Shown here: piece after piece, positions 17,583 to 27,302 of the stretch
Layout: each line of letters begins with the position of its first letter
Numbering within the stretch: position 1 is the stretch's first letter
From: Candidatus Arcticimaribacter sp.
Lineage (GTDB): Bacteria > Bacteroidota > Bacteroidia > Flavobacteriales > Flavobacteriaceae
Direction of reading: 5' to 3'
NCBI GenBank assembly: GCA_002708445.1
Contig: PAOB01000006.1
Span: 60,539-124,538 of the forward strand
Length of the DNA stretch: 64,000 nucleotides
Position numbers and translations under genes: made by a program
The notes under the pieces: model-generated
What the model was told of the DNA's origin: nothing
Databases searched by the model: none
Seen by the model: only the letters and a program-made list of their open reading frames with translations

Positions 17583-19784
17583 CTATTCTCGGGTAACTTT
17601 TTCAATTCCATTTATTTTTAACAGATTATTAACCAGTTTGTCTAGGGTTGTTCTGTTTTTTACATGAACATTTATGCTTCCTCTGAAGAGACCTTCGTCA
17701 GTGTCGAAGTTGATTTTAAATATGTCAACATTCATGTTGTTTGATATTACTCTGGTCACTTGATTGACCAGACCAATATGATCGATACCACTGAGTTTTA
17801 GTTTGGCGCTAAAGTGTTGTTCAGAGGAATCGATCCACCATGCTGGTAATACCCGATAAGCAAAGTTTGATTGAAGAGACAGTGCATTTGGACAATCGTG
17901 GCGATGAACTTTGACGCCATCGTTGATTGTTAGAAAACCAAAAACTTTATCCCCAGCAATTGGGGTACAACATTTTGATAAGGAATAGGGTAGTTTTTCT
18001 TTGTTTTTACCAAAAACTAATTTGTCGTAATTGGAAGTAAATTCATCTCTATCGTTGATTTTGGACCGAGTATTGGAACCAATTCTTTTTTTGATGAAAT
18101 TTATGAAGGTATTGTTGTAACTAGCCGCAAACTCTTTAATTTTTTTGTTGTCTACGGTACCAATTCCAACCCGGTAAAACAAGTCCAAACTTGTGTTGAC
18201 CTTAAAATAATGTACCAGTCTTCGGGTGCTTTTATCATTGAGGGTAATGCGGAGTTGTTTGAGTTTTCTTCTCAATAGCTCTTTTCCATCTTCAGCAATG
18301 CGTTTTTTCTCTTCGTTTATTGCTGATTTTATTCTGGAGCGTGCTCTTGAGGTAATAACGTGATCCAACCAGTTGGCGGTGGGTTTGGAATTAACTGAGG
18401 TAATGATTTCTACATTCTCACCACTCTTGAGGGTTCGACTAAGGGGAACCAATTTCCCGTTAATTCTTGCTCCTCTTGCTCTGTAACCAACTTCTGTGTG
18501 AATGCTAAATGCGAAATCCAGAACCGAAGAACCATTTGGTAGTGATTTTAGTTCTCCTTGAGGTGTAAACACAAAAATTTCTTCTGAATACAAATTAAGC
18601 TTGAAGTCTTCAACAAAGTCAACTGCATTACCTTCTTTATTTTCTAGGACTTCTTGTACACGATTCAACCAAGATTCAATACCATTTTCTTTTTGTTCTC
18701 CGTGTTTGTATCGGAAGTGTGCGGCATATCCTTTTTCTGCAATTTCATGCATTCGCTCCGAACGGATTTGTACTTCAACCCATTTGCTGTTTGGTCCCAT
18801 TACCGTAATGTGAAGAGACTCATATCCGTTTGATTTGGGAGACGAAATCCAATCCCGAAGTCGGGTAGGATTCGGGGTAAAGTGGTCGGTTACGATGGAA
18901 TAAATTTTCCAAGCCAAAAACTTTTCGTTTTTGTGAGTAGATTTGTAAACTATTCGGATTGCAAATTTATCAAATACTCCTTCGTAAGGAATATTTTGTT
19001 TTTGCATTTTTTTATGAATCGAAAATATGGATTTGCTTCGTCCCTTAATAAAATATTTTAGACGTTCTCCTTGGAGTGATTTTTCAACAAAGGCTGAAAA
19101 ATCTTTGATGTATTTTTTTTGTTCCTCTTGACTTTCTTCAATTTTATCTTTAATTGCTTCAAAACGAAGAGGTTCTGTGTATTTTAAACTAAGGTCTTCG
19201 AGCTCCGTTTTTATGTTGTACATTCCAATTCTGTGAGCAATTGGAGCATAGATGTAAAGGGTTTCGGAAGCAATTTTGACTTGTTTGTATTCTGGCATGG
19301 AATCCATGGTTTGCATGTTGTGCAAACGGTCTGCAATTTTGATGATAATTACTCGAATATCATCATTGAGTGTCAAAAGCATTTTACGAAAATTCTCTGC
19401 TTGAAGAGAAATATCAGTGTCTTTTTTAAGTCTCGAAATTTTGGTTAATCCATGAACAATCTTAGCTACAGTGTTTCCAAAAATACGTTCAATGTCGTCT
19501 AAGGAATATTCAGTATCCTCTACGGTGTCGTGAAGCAAAGCTGCGGCAATTGATGTTGCGTCTAATCCAATTTCTGAGGCTACTATTTTGGCTACTGAAA
19601 TGGGATGGAAAATGTAAGCTTCACCAGATTTACGTCTTTGCTCTTTATGGGCATCAACGGCGGTGTCAAAAGCTAAACGAATCAGTTTTTTGTCTTCCGT
19701 GGTGAGTTGGAGGTAACTGATACGTAGAAGCTCCTTGTATTGCTTAGCAATTTCTTTATTTTCTAGTTGTTCATCAATAATCAT
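17583..19784 (-). CDS. rel: bifunctional (p)ppGpp synthetase/hydrolase (RelA/SpoT family)
   Basis: The stringent-response enzyme, 733 residues. Domain order: HD hydrolase (about 30-180) with the intact HDTVEDT motif and FHPISVA; synthetase (about 235-350) with FDKFAIRIVY and PKSNGYESLHITVMGP; TGS domain (about 395-455) with VFTPQGELKSLPNGSSVLDF; conserved-Cys region (YSLSKCCTPIAGD); and a C-terminal ACT domain (about 660-733). The intact HDxxED indicates active hydrolysis, so this is a Rel/SpoT-like bifunctional enzyme rather than RelA. It ends 31 bases before fur and is probably in the same transcript. Confidence 0.94.
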   Translation of the reverse strand: MIIDEQLENKEIAKQYKELLRISYLQLTTEDKKLIRLAFDTAVDAHKEQRRKSGEAYIFHPISVAKIVASEIGLDATSIAAALLHDTVEDTEYSLDDIERIFGNTVAKIVHGLTKISRLKKDTDISLQAENFRKMLLTLNDDIRVIIIKIADRLHNMQTMDSMPEYKQVKIASETLYIYAPIAHRIGMYNIKTELEDLSLKYTEPLRFEAIKDKIEESQEEQKKYIKDFSAFVEKSLQGERLKYFIKGRSKSIFSIHKKMQKQNIPYEGVFDKFAIRIVYKSTHKNEKFLAWKIYSIVTDHFTPNPTRLRDWISSPKSNGYESLHITVMGPNSKWVEVQIRSERMHEIAEKGYAAHFRYKHGEQKENGIESWLNRVQEVLENKEGNAVDFVEDFKLNLYSEEIFVFTPQGELKSLPNGSSVLDFAFSIHTEVGYRARGARINGKLVPLSRTLKSGENVEIITSVNSKPTANWLDHVITSRARSRIKSAINEEKKRIAEDGKELLRRKLKQLRITLNDKSTRRLVHYFKVNTSLDLFYRVGIGTVDNKKIKEFAASYNNTFINFIKKRIGSNTRSKINDRDEFTSNYDKLVFGKNKEKLPYSLSKCCTPIAGDKVFGFLTINDGVKVHRHDCPNALSLQSNFAYRVLPAWWIDSSEQHFSAKLKLSGIDHIGLVNQVTRVISNNMNVDIFKINFDTDEGLFRGSINVHVKNRTTLDKLVNNLLKINGIEKVTRE

Positions 19785-19827
19785 CCAATAGTAAATTACG
19801 TAAACTAATTAAGCTTCTACAAATTTC

Positions 19828-20628
19828 TCATAAACTTCTTTGACGAATTGCCTCAAAAAGTATTATTCCGGCTGCTACAGATACATTTAACGAATCATTT
19901 ACCCCTTTCATTGGGATTGTGATATGATAATCACTTTGGTTACACCAACTCTCTGAAAGACCCGTATCTTCTGCTCCTACAGCTATTGCAGTAGCCTTTG
20001 TAAAATCTTCTTTTGTGTAGGGTTTTGCTTTTTGTGACAGCGCTGCACTGTAAAGTTTTATTTTGTTGGATTTTAAAAATAAAAAAACTTCCTCATTAGT
20101 TGTAAGAGCAATTGGTATTGAAAAGAGACAACCTACACTGGATCGTATTACATTGGGATTGTACAAATCAGTTCTGGGATTGGTTATGATCAATGCGTCA
20201 AATATACCAGCATCTACAGTCCTTGCCAAGGCGCCAATATTCCCTGGTTTTTCTGGAGATTCAGCAATTAAAATTAGAGGGTTTTCTTTTAGTTGAAGCG
20301 TATTTAGGCGGTGTTCTTTTTTTTGTGCGATCGCCAATGCTTCAGTGGTATTGGTTCGATAGCATAAAGATTTAAACAAAGGTGTTGCTAGTTGATGAAG
20401 CTCAACCTCCATATTCATCAGTTTTTGTATTAAAAGTTTTGTCTTTTGGGATTGATGTTCCTCAGTCACATAAAGCTCTTCTATTTTGTAGCCGGCTTGA
20501 AGTGCATATTGAATTTCTTTTACACCTTCAATTACAAATTGATTGTGTTCTTTTCTTTTTTTAGATTTTTCTTGTAGAACTTTAAAGATTTTTATTTTTG
20601 GGTTTTGAGTACTCGAAATATGTTCCAT
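19828..20628 (-). CDS. TrmH/SpoU family RNA 2'-O-methyltransferase
   Basis: A 266-residue SPOUT methyltransferase. The N-terminal substrate-binding domain (about 5-95) is followed by the knotted SAM-binding domain with three motifs: ESPEKPGNIGALARTVDAG (motif 1, conserved N and R), IAVGAEDTGLSESW (motif 2) and ITIPMKGVNDSLNVSVAAGI (motif 3). It probably methylates a 2'-hydroxyl in rRNA or tRNA; the exact nucleotide cannot be inferred. It starts four bases after the amidohydrolase stop on the same strand. Confidence 0.9.
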   Translation of the reverse strand: MEHISSTQNPKIKIFKVLQEKSKKRKEHNQFVIEGVKEIQYALQAGYKIEELYVTEEHQSQKTKLLIQKLMNMEVELHQLATPLFKSLCYRTNTTEALAIAQKKEHRLNTLQLKENPLILIAESPEKPGNIGALARTVDAGIFDALIITNPRTDLYNPNVIRSSVGCLFSIPIALTTNEEVFLFLKSNKIKLYSAALSQKAKPYTKEDFTKATAIAVGAEDTGLSESWCNQSDYHITIPMKGVNDSLNVSVAAGIILFEAIRQRSL

Positions 20629-20632
20629 CTTT

Positions 20633-21925
20633 TTATTTCCTTGAATATTTTTCCATGTAGCGTTTCCACAGTTCAGTTTGGTGTGTTTCTAAAGAAATAT
20701 TTTTACCATTAATAAATGCGTGGGTCAATTGATTAGTTCTCATGTCAAGTGCATCTCCTGATGACAGGAATAAAGTTGCATCTTTCCCAACAGTAAGGCT
20801 TCCCAAACGATCAGCTACACCAAGAATTTTAGCTGCATTTAGTGTGATTAATTGAACTGCTTTTTCTTTTGGTACACCATAGGCTGCAAAAGTTCCTGCA
20901 TAAAATGGGAGATTCCTTGTATTCATTCGTTCCATTCTTCCACTTACATCTATTGTAATTGTTAATCCAGCATCCATAAGGATTTTAGCCATTTTAAAAG
21001 GAAGCTTAATGTCTTGATCTTCTTGCGTGGGTAAACGATGTGGTCTTGAAACAATGATAGGAATGTCGTGTTCCTTAAGAAAATCAGTTATTAAATGTGC
21101 TTCTTTTCCACCTACCAATACGATTTTTTTGACCTGGTGTTCTTTTAAAAATTGAATTCCATCTACTATTTCTCTTTGACCGTCTGCATGAAGGTAAACA
21201 GTTTGGATTCCAGTAAAAGAATTTTTCATTGCCGCAAAAGGAAGGTGTTTTGTTTTTGATTGGGTTTGGTTGTAGGCAAATGACTCACTGATAAATTGAT
21301 CTAAAGATTTGATCTTATCTTCATAACTCTTTTGATTGTATTTCAACTCAGCTGTTCTACTTCTTCTGCTTGTGGTGTATGCTTGTGGCCAGTTGATGTG
21401 TAATCCTTCATCGGTTATTATTGCAGCATCCTCCCAATTCCAAGCATCGAGTTGAACAATTGAAGAACTTCCAGAAATTACTCCTCGTGTAGGAACCACT
21501 TGAGCTGACAAAATTCCGTTAGGTCGGAGACTTTCCACTACTTTTGACTCAGCATTGTAGGCTATGATTGTTCGAATATGGGGTAAATACTCACCAATTT
21601 CATTAAGGTCATTAGTTGGGCGAACAGCGTCAATTTCGACCATCCCAACAGTAGCATTTACAGCAATAAATCCAGGGTAAAGATGTTGCCCCTTAGCATT
21701 TATGGTTTTATCGTATTGATTTTTTACAAGATCTGAAGTTGTCATTTCAACAATCTTTCCTGTCCGAATACCCAGGGCGCTATTTTCTATCAGGCTACCG
21801 TCTCCTACATGAGCCGTTGCTCCGATAATGAGTATGGATTTATTTTGATCGGCTGCAGGGGTTTGTTGAGTAAATCCTTTATTGCAGCTAAGTAAGACGA
21901 GTAATGTGCAAATGTAATTTTTCAT
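20633..21925 (-). CDS. exported amidohydrolase family protein
   Basis: A 430-residue amidohydrolase-superfamily protein with a signal or lipoprotein leader (MKNYICTLLVLLSCNKGFTQ; the LLSC could be a lipobox). The ATG at 21925, ten bases after the preceding stop, is preferred over an in-frame upstream ATG lying inside the previous gene. The N-terminal beta-sandwich (NAKGQHLYPGFIAVNATVG) and the C-terminal NAAKILGVADRLGSLTVGKD are family hallmarks. Metal-binding His residues of the canonical HxH are not obvious (the position reads NATVG), so catalysis may be lost or altered. It is paired with the larger two-domain amidohydrolase upstream. Confidence 0.85.
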   Translation of the reverse strand: MKNYICTLLVLLSCNKGFTQQTPAADQNKSILIIGATAHVGDGSLIENSALGIRTGKIVEMTTSDLVKNQYDKTINAKGQHLYPGFIAVNATVGMVEIDAVRPTNDLNEIGEYLPHIRTIIAYNAESKVVESLRPNGILSAQVVPTRGVISGSSSIVQLDAWNWEDAAIITDEGLHINWPQAYTTSRRSRTAELKYNQKSYEDKIKSLDQFISESFAYNQTQSKTKHLPFAAMKNSFTGIQTVYLHADGQREIVDGIQFLKEHQVKKIVLVGGKEAHLITDFLKEHDIPIIVSRPHRLPTQEDQDIKLPFKMAKILMDAGLTITIDVSGRMERMNTRNLPFYAGTFAAYGVPKEKAVQLITLNAAKILGVADRLGSLTVGKDATLFLSSGDALDMRTNQLTHAFINGKNISLETHQTELWKRYMEKYSRK

Positions 21926-21935
21926 AAGTAATATT

Positions 21936-24920
21936 TTAATCGAGGGTTTCACAATGGAATTCTACACTCTTTTTTTGTTTCGGTTTTTGAGTAGGTGCTC
22001 CACCATTCTTTGCTTGAAGCATGTCTTGAATCAGTTTATTTTTTTCTTTCGCGATTTGATCTACTTGAGCATTTGCCCGATCAAGATCATAGTAAAAAGC
22101 ACCATCAATCATGGTTTTTTCAACTACACTGTAAATCGACATGGGATGATCGGACCACAGAACAAGGTCTGCAGATTTCCCAACTTTAATACTTCCCACT
22201 TCATCATCAATATGAAGTAATTTCGCAGGGTTTAGGGTAACAAATTTCCATGCATCTTCCTCAGATACTCCTCCGTATTTTACGGCTTTTGCAGCTTCTT
22301 GATTCAACCTTCTGGACATTTCAGAATCATCGGAGTTAAATGCAACTGTTACTCCCTGACTGTGCATGATAGCTCCATTGTATGGAATTGCATCATTAAC
22401 TTCGAATTTGTAAGCCCACCAATCAGAGAATGTTGATCCTCCTACACCGTGGTCTTTCATTTTATCGGCTACTTTGTACCCCTCTAAAATGTGGGTAAAA
22501 GTATTTACACGAACTCCAAAACGATCGGCTACTTTCATGAGCATATTAATTTCACTTTGAACATAAGAATGACAAGAGATAAATCGTTTTCCGTCTAAAA
22601 TTTCAACCAGAGTTTCCATTTCAATATCATAACGAGGCGCCTTTATTTTCGCTTTTATTTTTTTAGACGAATTGTTGTATTTTCTCCAAGCGGCCTTGTA
22701 TTCTTTTGCTCTTTGAAAATAATCTGTAAATATTTGTTCAACTCCCATTCGAGTTTGGGGAAAACGTCCATAACTTTGCCAGTTGGATTGTTTTACATTT
22801 TCACCAAGTGCAAATTTAATGTAGGGATCTGCATTGGGGTACAGCATTTCAACATCACTTGCTCCCCATTTTGGTTTGATAATAGCAGAACGCCCACCTA
22901 TTGGGTTAGCAGATCCGTGTAAGATTTGCAAGGTGGTAACTCCTCCCGAAAGGTTTCGGTAAAGGTTTATGTCGTCTGGATTGATTACATCTTCGATGGT
23001 AACTTCTGCGGAAGAATTTTGTCCTCCCTCATTAATACTTGATGCTGCAATATGTGAATGTTCGTCGATAATTCCAGAGGTTAAGTGCTTTCCAGTTCCA
23101 TCAATAATTTTTGCACCCTCAGTATCATCAATTTTCCCTACTGCTTTTATTTTACCATTGACAACCCAAACGCTAGCATTTTCTAGAATTCCTTCTTCTT
23201 CGTTGGTCCATACAGTTACATTGGTAAAAAGAATGTTTTCTGAGGTGGGAAGAGTTTTAAATCCAAAACCATTGTTAGGATAGGTAATGGGAAGTACTTT
23301 TTGTAAAACCTTTTTTTTCTTTTTATTATCTTCTTTTTTGGTTTGCTCAACTTTATCCGCATTCCAGTTGACATAAGTTCCATCAAAGAAACTTCCGTCT
23401 CCTTTCAAATTATCTGCGTTGTTTATTTTAGTTTTAAGTTGTGCAAACTTTGTATTTGTGCTGTCCGAAAATCTTAGGGTTAACCATCCATTTATGTATT
23501 TTGCTGTTGTTTTTAATTTGGTAGAGTCATGGGTAATTTTTGCATCTATTTTGAATTCACTTTTTGAAAGGACAAGTTTGTATGAAGTATCTTTCATGTT
23601 TAGAGCATATTCTCCGTCAATTGATGTTTTTGGTTTGGGCTTAATAATGTGTTGTTGCCCCTGAACCCAGTTTTGTTCGATTTCAGTTTCTTTTTCAAAC
23701 AGAGGGCCGTTGGTTATTATTAAGTTAGCCAAAGCTCCTTTTTTTAGTTCACCTATTTTTCCTTTTTGGTTGATTAGTTGTGCCGGAATTGTTGTAAGTG
23801 CAGCCAAAGCTCTTTCTGGAGATAAGCCGTATTGAACAGCTTTGCGGATGTTTGGTAAAAAGTCCTTCACATTTTTTAAGTCACTGGATGTAAATGCAAA
23901 TTTGATGCCTGCATTTGCAATTTCTTTGGGGTTTGTGGGAGCTTGATTCCAATAGCGCATTTGATTTAAAGATAATTTTTGTGCTAAAAAGGGATCGTCA
24001 ACATCATAGGCAGCTGGGAAATTGACAGGGATCAAGAGTTGTGGCTTTAATTTTTTAAGCGTATTGAGTTGTTCATACTCATTCCCATTGGCTTTGATAA
24101 TGTATTTTTTTCCAAACTCATTACCAATTTTAGCAGCCCTAGCCACATCTAGCTTGTTGGAAGTTTCAAAAATTGAGGGAAGAGATTGGTTCTTTATTAC
24201 GGCTTCTAAAGCCATATCCTTGTTTTTTGCACCTCCGTTTGCATACCATTTGGCATCGTGATAAACCTGGCGAATAAGTGCCATAGCTCCCATGATTGAA
24301 CCGGGATAATATTGCCCTGAGGTATTACTTTTTTTAAAGGATAGATGTTGTGCTGCTCGATCTTCTAGCATTCGATATCCATTGTTTTGAACGTCGTTTA
24401 GGGTAACCAATAGACTTGTTCCTCTATGAATCCCTTCTTTTCGGTGACTGTTTACCACTCCAAACCCAGATGCTCGTAATTCTTTTGCTTTCTTTGGGTC
24501 GTATTTAAAATCTTCATGACTGTTGTAGTCAGCAAGGATGTGATCGTTCCAATAAAATCCTTTTCTGTTTGCATGGTATTGGATACTTCTGCGTCCACTT
24601 GAACTTCCTTTAATTGCAGGAACTCCAAAATTGGAATGTAGCTCTATGAAAGAAGGATAAATGTATTTTCCTTCAAAATTGTAAACCACAGCGTTCTGGG
24701 GAATATCAATTGAGCTACTAACATCCGTTATTTTTCCATTCTCAATTAGAATCATTCCCTTTTCTAATTGTTTGAGTGGATTGATGTGAACGACTGCTCC
24801 AGTAATTAATATTTGTTTTGAATTTAAAGTTTTAACTCCCTTGTTAGTAGGGAAGTAGTCTTGAGCTACCAGAGAGCTGAAAGAAATAACAAAAGTGAAA
24901 ATAAAGTTAATTGGTTTCAT
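21936..24920 (-). CDS. large exported two-domain amidohydrolase
   Basis: A 994-residue protein with a signal peptide (about 1-19, ending LVAQ) and two amidohydrolase-like modules. The N-terminal module (about 25-430) has YIYPSFIELHSNFGVP in place of the HxH motif, so it looks degenerate. The C-terminal module (about 560-960) has an intact HLTSGIIDEHSHIA, SCHSYVQ, THILEGY and the NPAKLLHIDDEVGSIKVGKS ending, so it probably holds the metal site. Substrate unknown; imidazolonepropionase- and dipeptidase-like relatives are possible. The gene is co-directional with the second amidohydrolase, separated by ten bases, so the two may work as a complex in the periplasm. Confidence 0.87.
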   Translation of the reverse strand: MKPINFIFTFVISFSSLVAQDYFPTNKGVKTLNSKQILITGAVVHINPLKQLEKGMILIENGKITDVSSSIDIPQNAVVYNFEGKYIYPSFIELHSNFGVPAIKGSSSGRRSIQYHANRKGFYWNDHILADYNSHEDFKYDPKKAKELRASGFGVVNSHRKEGIHRGTSLLVTLNDVQNNGYRMLEDRAAQHLSFKKSNTSGQYYPGSIMGAMALIRQVYHDAKWYANGGAKNKDMALEAVIKNQSLPSIFETSNKLDVARAAKIGNEFGKKYIIKANGNEYEQLNTLKKLKPQLLIPVNFPAAYDVDDPFLAQKLSLNQMRYWNQAPTNPKEIANAGIKFAFTSSDLKNVKDFLPNIRKAVQYGLSPERALAALTTIPAQLINQKGKIGELKKGALANLIITNGPLFEKETEIEQNWVQGQQHIIKPKPKTSIDGEYALNMKDTSYKLVLSKSEFKIDAKITHDSTKLKTTAKYINGWLTLRFSDSTNTKFAQLKTKINNADNLKGDGSFFDGTYVNWNADKVEQTKKEDNKKKKKVLQKVLPITYPNNGFGFKTLPTSENILFTNVTVWTNEEEGILENASVWVVNGKIKAVGKIDDTEGAKIIDGTGKHLTSGIIDEHSHIAASSINEGGQNSSAEVTIEDVINPDDINLYRNLSGGVTTLQILHGSANPIGGRSAIIKPKWGASDVEMLYPNADPYIKFALGENVKQSNWQSYGRFPQTRMGVEQIFTDYFQRAKEYKAAWRKYNNSSKKIKAKIKAPRYDIEMETLVEILDGKRFISCHSYVQSEINMLMKVADRFGVRVNTFTHILEGYKVADKMKDHGVGGSTFSDWWAYKFEVNDAIPYNGAIMHSQGVTVAFNSDDSEMSRRLNQEAAKAVKYGGVSEEDAWKFVTLNPAKLLHIDDEVGSIKVGKSADLVLWSDHPMSIYSVVEKTMIDGAFYYDLDRANAQVDQIAKEKNKLIQDMLQAKNGGAPTQKPKQKKSVEFHCETLD

Positions 24921-24955
24921 TGAGTTGAAATTTAGTTTGTTAAGTTACACTTTTT

Positions 24956-26059
24956 TTAATTCAAAAACTCAAATTCATTTTCATTGTAAAACACCACTAA
25001 TAAAGCTACTGTTTGATTGTAGCTCTTAATTCCAGATTCCTGACCATTCAATTTTAAGTAGTTGTCATAGGAACTTTTGAATAGAGGTTCAAGAGGATTT
25101 TTGTATTGCTCCCAAAAAATTTGGTTTTCCCTTAAATTTTTAAAAATTCCAGCATTCAATTCTTGAATTAGTTGTTTGGCTTGATCTGGATTTCTTTTGT
25201 TGAGATCGCTGTAACAATGTCTTAGCGCAAAGAGTGCGGCTGCATACTTTAGAAAAGGATCTTTGTTTTTTAGTGTGTTTACCAGAGCAATAAAATTGGC
25301 TTCGTTTTCTGCAGCATAACCCAGTTGATGTGCCATTTCATGAGCAATTGTTACAGGTAAATTGAGTTTGGGCATCCGCATATTTACCTGAGCTTCTAAT
25401 GTAAAAGGATTGAGATAGCCCGCATACCCCATGTAGCTCAACGGTAAACTGAAAATTGAGCCTTTTGCTTTTGGAATTTTTATGGAACTTTCCCACAAAT
25501 CTGAATAATTGTCGTGTACTTTTTCAACTATTTTTTTTTTAGAATATGGAATGACAATTGCCGTGGTATCAGATTCACTCAACTGATTGTGAAGTTTGTT
25601 GCTCAACAGTACGAAACGGCTTGTTAAATCAATCAGTAGAGAATCTGAGTATTGTTTTTGAGCATTTAGTTTTTTTGTTAAAGGAACTCTATGATAATTG
25701 AGGCCCCAATTTAACTGAAAGATCAAAAAAATTAAGCTGGCGGTTATTCCAAGATTAATTAAGCTTTTGAGACTTAATTTTCTGTATTTAAAAATAAAAT
25801 TAACTATCGAGTAACATAGGTAAAAACCCAGAATTAAATACAAGCAATCTCCTAGAGAAAGGGGGATGTGTTTTAAAAAAAAATGATTAAAATTGAAAAG
25901 GATCGGGAATATTTTTTGTGAAAAATAAAACTCAACTTTTTCTGGATATTGACTTAATATCTTAACCACAAGTATTTGAGGGAGTAGGCTAAACGCCAAA
26001 AACACTTTCAATGTTTTTATTTTACCAATGTAAAGTAAAGAAGGCTTAATATTTCTCAT
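24956..26059 (-). CDS. DUF3810 membrane metallopeptidase-like protein
   Basis: A 367-residue protein with about three N-terminal membrane helices (to about residue 115), then an extracytoplasmic domain. It carries a zincin motif in VTIAHEMAHQLGYAAENEANFIA: HEMAH supplies HExxH and the downstream ENEANF a possible third ligand. This pattern defines DUF3810, for which peptidase activity is expected but, to my knowledge, not shown. The ATG at 26059 is chosen; an in-frame GTG 18 bases upstream is the alternative. It stands apart from the cyclophilin-FKBP gene by a 126-base region that holds a small plus-strand ORF. Confidence 0.85.
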   Translation of the reverse strand: MRNIKPSLLYIGKIKTLKVFLAFSLLPQILVVKILSQYPEKVEFYFSQKIFPILFNFNHFFLKHIPLSLGDCLYLILGFYLCYSIVNFIFKYRKLSLKSLINLGITASLIFLIFQLNWGLNYHRVPLTKKLNAQKQYSDSLLIDLTSRFVLLSNKLHNQLSESDTTAIVIPYSKKKIVEKVHDNYSDLWESSIKIPKAKGSIFSLPLSYMGYAGYLNPFTLEAQVNMRMPKLNLPVTIAHEMAHQLGYAAENEANFIALVNTLKNKDPFLKYAAALFALRHCYSDLNKRNPDQAKQLIQELNAGIFKNLRENQIFWEQYKNPLEPLFKSSYDNYLKLNGQESGIKSYNQTVALLVVFYNENEFEFLN

Positions 26060-26079
26060 TTTATTCTTATTTTGCACTC

Positions 26080-26193
26080 ATGTATGAGGAAATGATAAGA
26101 AGTAAAGATGTTTTAACAGGATGTTTTTTTACCGGTTGTGCTTGTTTCTTTTTGGAAACAATTTTACTTGTCCTGTTTATTTTTTTTACTTGA
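26080..26193 (+). CDS. candidate small membrane protein (37 residues)
   Basis: A plus-strand ORF in the gap between two minus-strand genes. It begins MYEEMIRSKDVLTG and ends in an almost uniformly hydrophobic stretch of about 23 residues (CFFTGCACFFLETILLVLFI) that could form one membrane helix, with three cysteines at its start. The ATG follows a TATTTTGCAC sequence close to the TAnnTTTG promoter consensus. The last eight bases overlap the end of the minus-strand PPIase gene. Charged N-terminus plus hydrophobic C-terminus is what a tail-anchored microprotein would show, but chance cannot be excluded in a 126-base gap. Confidence 0.35.
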   Translation: MYEEMIRSKDVLTGCFFTGCACFFLETILLVLFIFFT

Positions 26194-27265
26194 TGATCTC
26201 AACTATTTCAAGCTCAAAAATTAAATTAGATTTTGGAGGAATTCCCTGTACTCCTCGCTCTCCATATGCAAGCGTGTAGGGCAAGAAAAGAGTTGCTTTA
26301 TCGCCCACTCTTAAAAATCTTAAGCCTTCTTTGAAGCCTTCAATCATTTGAGCTTCTGGGCTACAGTCAACCTCAATGGGACGATACGCATCGGCAATTT
26401 TAAGTTGCTCGTTTACTGCTTCTAATGCTTCTGCAGTTTCTAGTTTGCTGGTTTGAAGTAAAGTTCCATCTTCAAAGTAAACAGCATAATGTGTTTTCGC
26501 TTTGTTTGTGGTAGTTACTTTTGGTCCCGATCCCTTTTCTGTAATAATGTATTGAAGACCTGAAGCTGTTGTCGTGGCTTTTGCTTTTTGATTCTCAAAC
26601 TTATCCAATGTATTTAACCTAATTACTTGTTGCTTTTCCTCCTTTTCTACTTTTTCAGCTTCTATTTTTTTAAAGTGTTCTTTGAAAATTTTGGGTGCAT
26701 CGAAGTTTTTCGCATCAGAACCTTTACGAATGATTGTTACTTTTTTGATGGTATCGTTTTGGGCAATACTGTCTACGATATTTTGACCAATTACGACTTT
26801 ACCGAAAACCGTGTGTTTTCCATCCAACCAAGGCGTTGCTTTGTGAGTAATAAAAAACTGACTCCCGTTTGTTCCTGGTCCTGCATTTGCCATTGATAAA
26901 ATTCCAGGTCCACTGTGGCTTAGGTCTTCATTAATTTCATCGTTAAATTTGTATCCAGGCCCACCAGATCCCGTTCCAGTTGGGTCACCTCCTTGAATCA
27001 TAAAGTCTGCAATAACTCTGTGGAATAAGATACCTTCATAGTATTTTTTATTTAAAAAATTCTCACTAACCATTTCGTTTTCTCCTTCACTAAGCGAAAC
27101 AAAATTAGCAACTGTTACAGGTGTTTTTTCGAGTTCCAAATAAACAACAATTGATCCTTTATTGGTTTCAATGTCGGCATAAAGTCCTGAATCTAGTTCT
27201 GGATATTGAGATGCACAGCCAACAAGAATGAGAAATGAAAGGATTAAATAGGTAATTTTTTTCAT
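26186..27265 (-). CDS. peptidyl-prolyl isomerase lipoprotein, cyclophilin-FKBP fusion
   Basis: A 359-residue lipoprotein (MKKITYLILSFLILVGCAS; lipobox cysteine at 17) with two different prolyl isomerase folds. Residues about 28-180 are a cyclophilin (FHRVIADFMIQGGDPTGTG, NGSQFFITHKATPWLDGKH, FGKVVIGQNIVDSI). After a charged linker, residues about 230-359 form an FKBP domain (TTNKAKTHYAVYFEDGTLL, then LPYTLAYGERGVQGIPPKS). It presumably folds periplasmic or outer-membrane proteins. It is followed upstream by gldI, another FKBP-type lipoprotein, 37 bases away. Both domains keep their core motifs. Confidence 0.9.
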   Translation of the reverse strand: MKKITYLILSFLILVGCASQYPELDSGLYADIETNKGSIVVYLELEKTPVTVANFVSLSEGENEMVSENFLNKKYYEGILFHRVIADFMIQGGDPTGTGSGGPGYKFNDEINEDLSHSGPGILSMANAGPGTNGSQFFITHKATPWLDGKHTVFGKVVIGQNIVDSIAQNDTIKKVTIIRKGSDAKNFDAPKIFKEHFKKIEAEKVEKEEKQQVIRLNTLDKFENQKAKATTTASGLQYIITEKGSGPKVTTTNKAKTHYAVYFEDGTLLQTSKLETAEALEAVNEQLKIADAYRPIEVDCSPEAQMIEGFKEGLRFLRVGDKATLFLPYTLAYGERGVQGIPPKSNLIFELEIVEIIK

Positions 27266-27302
27266 GGTATTAACTTAAGATATTCATGCAAAGATGCACA
27301 TT

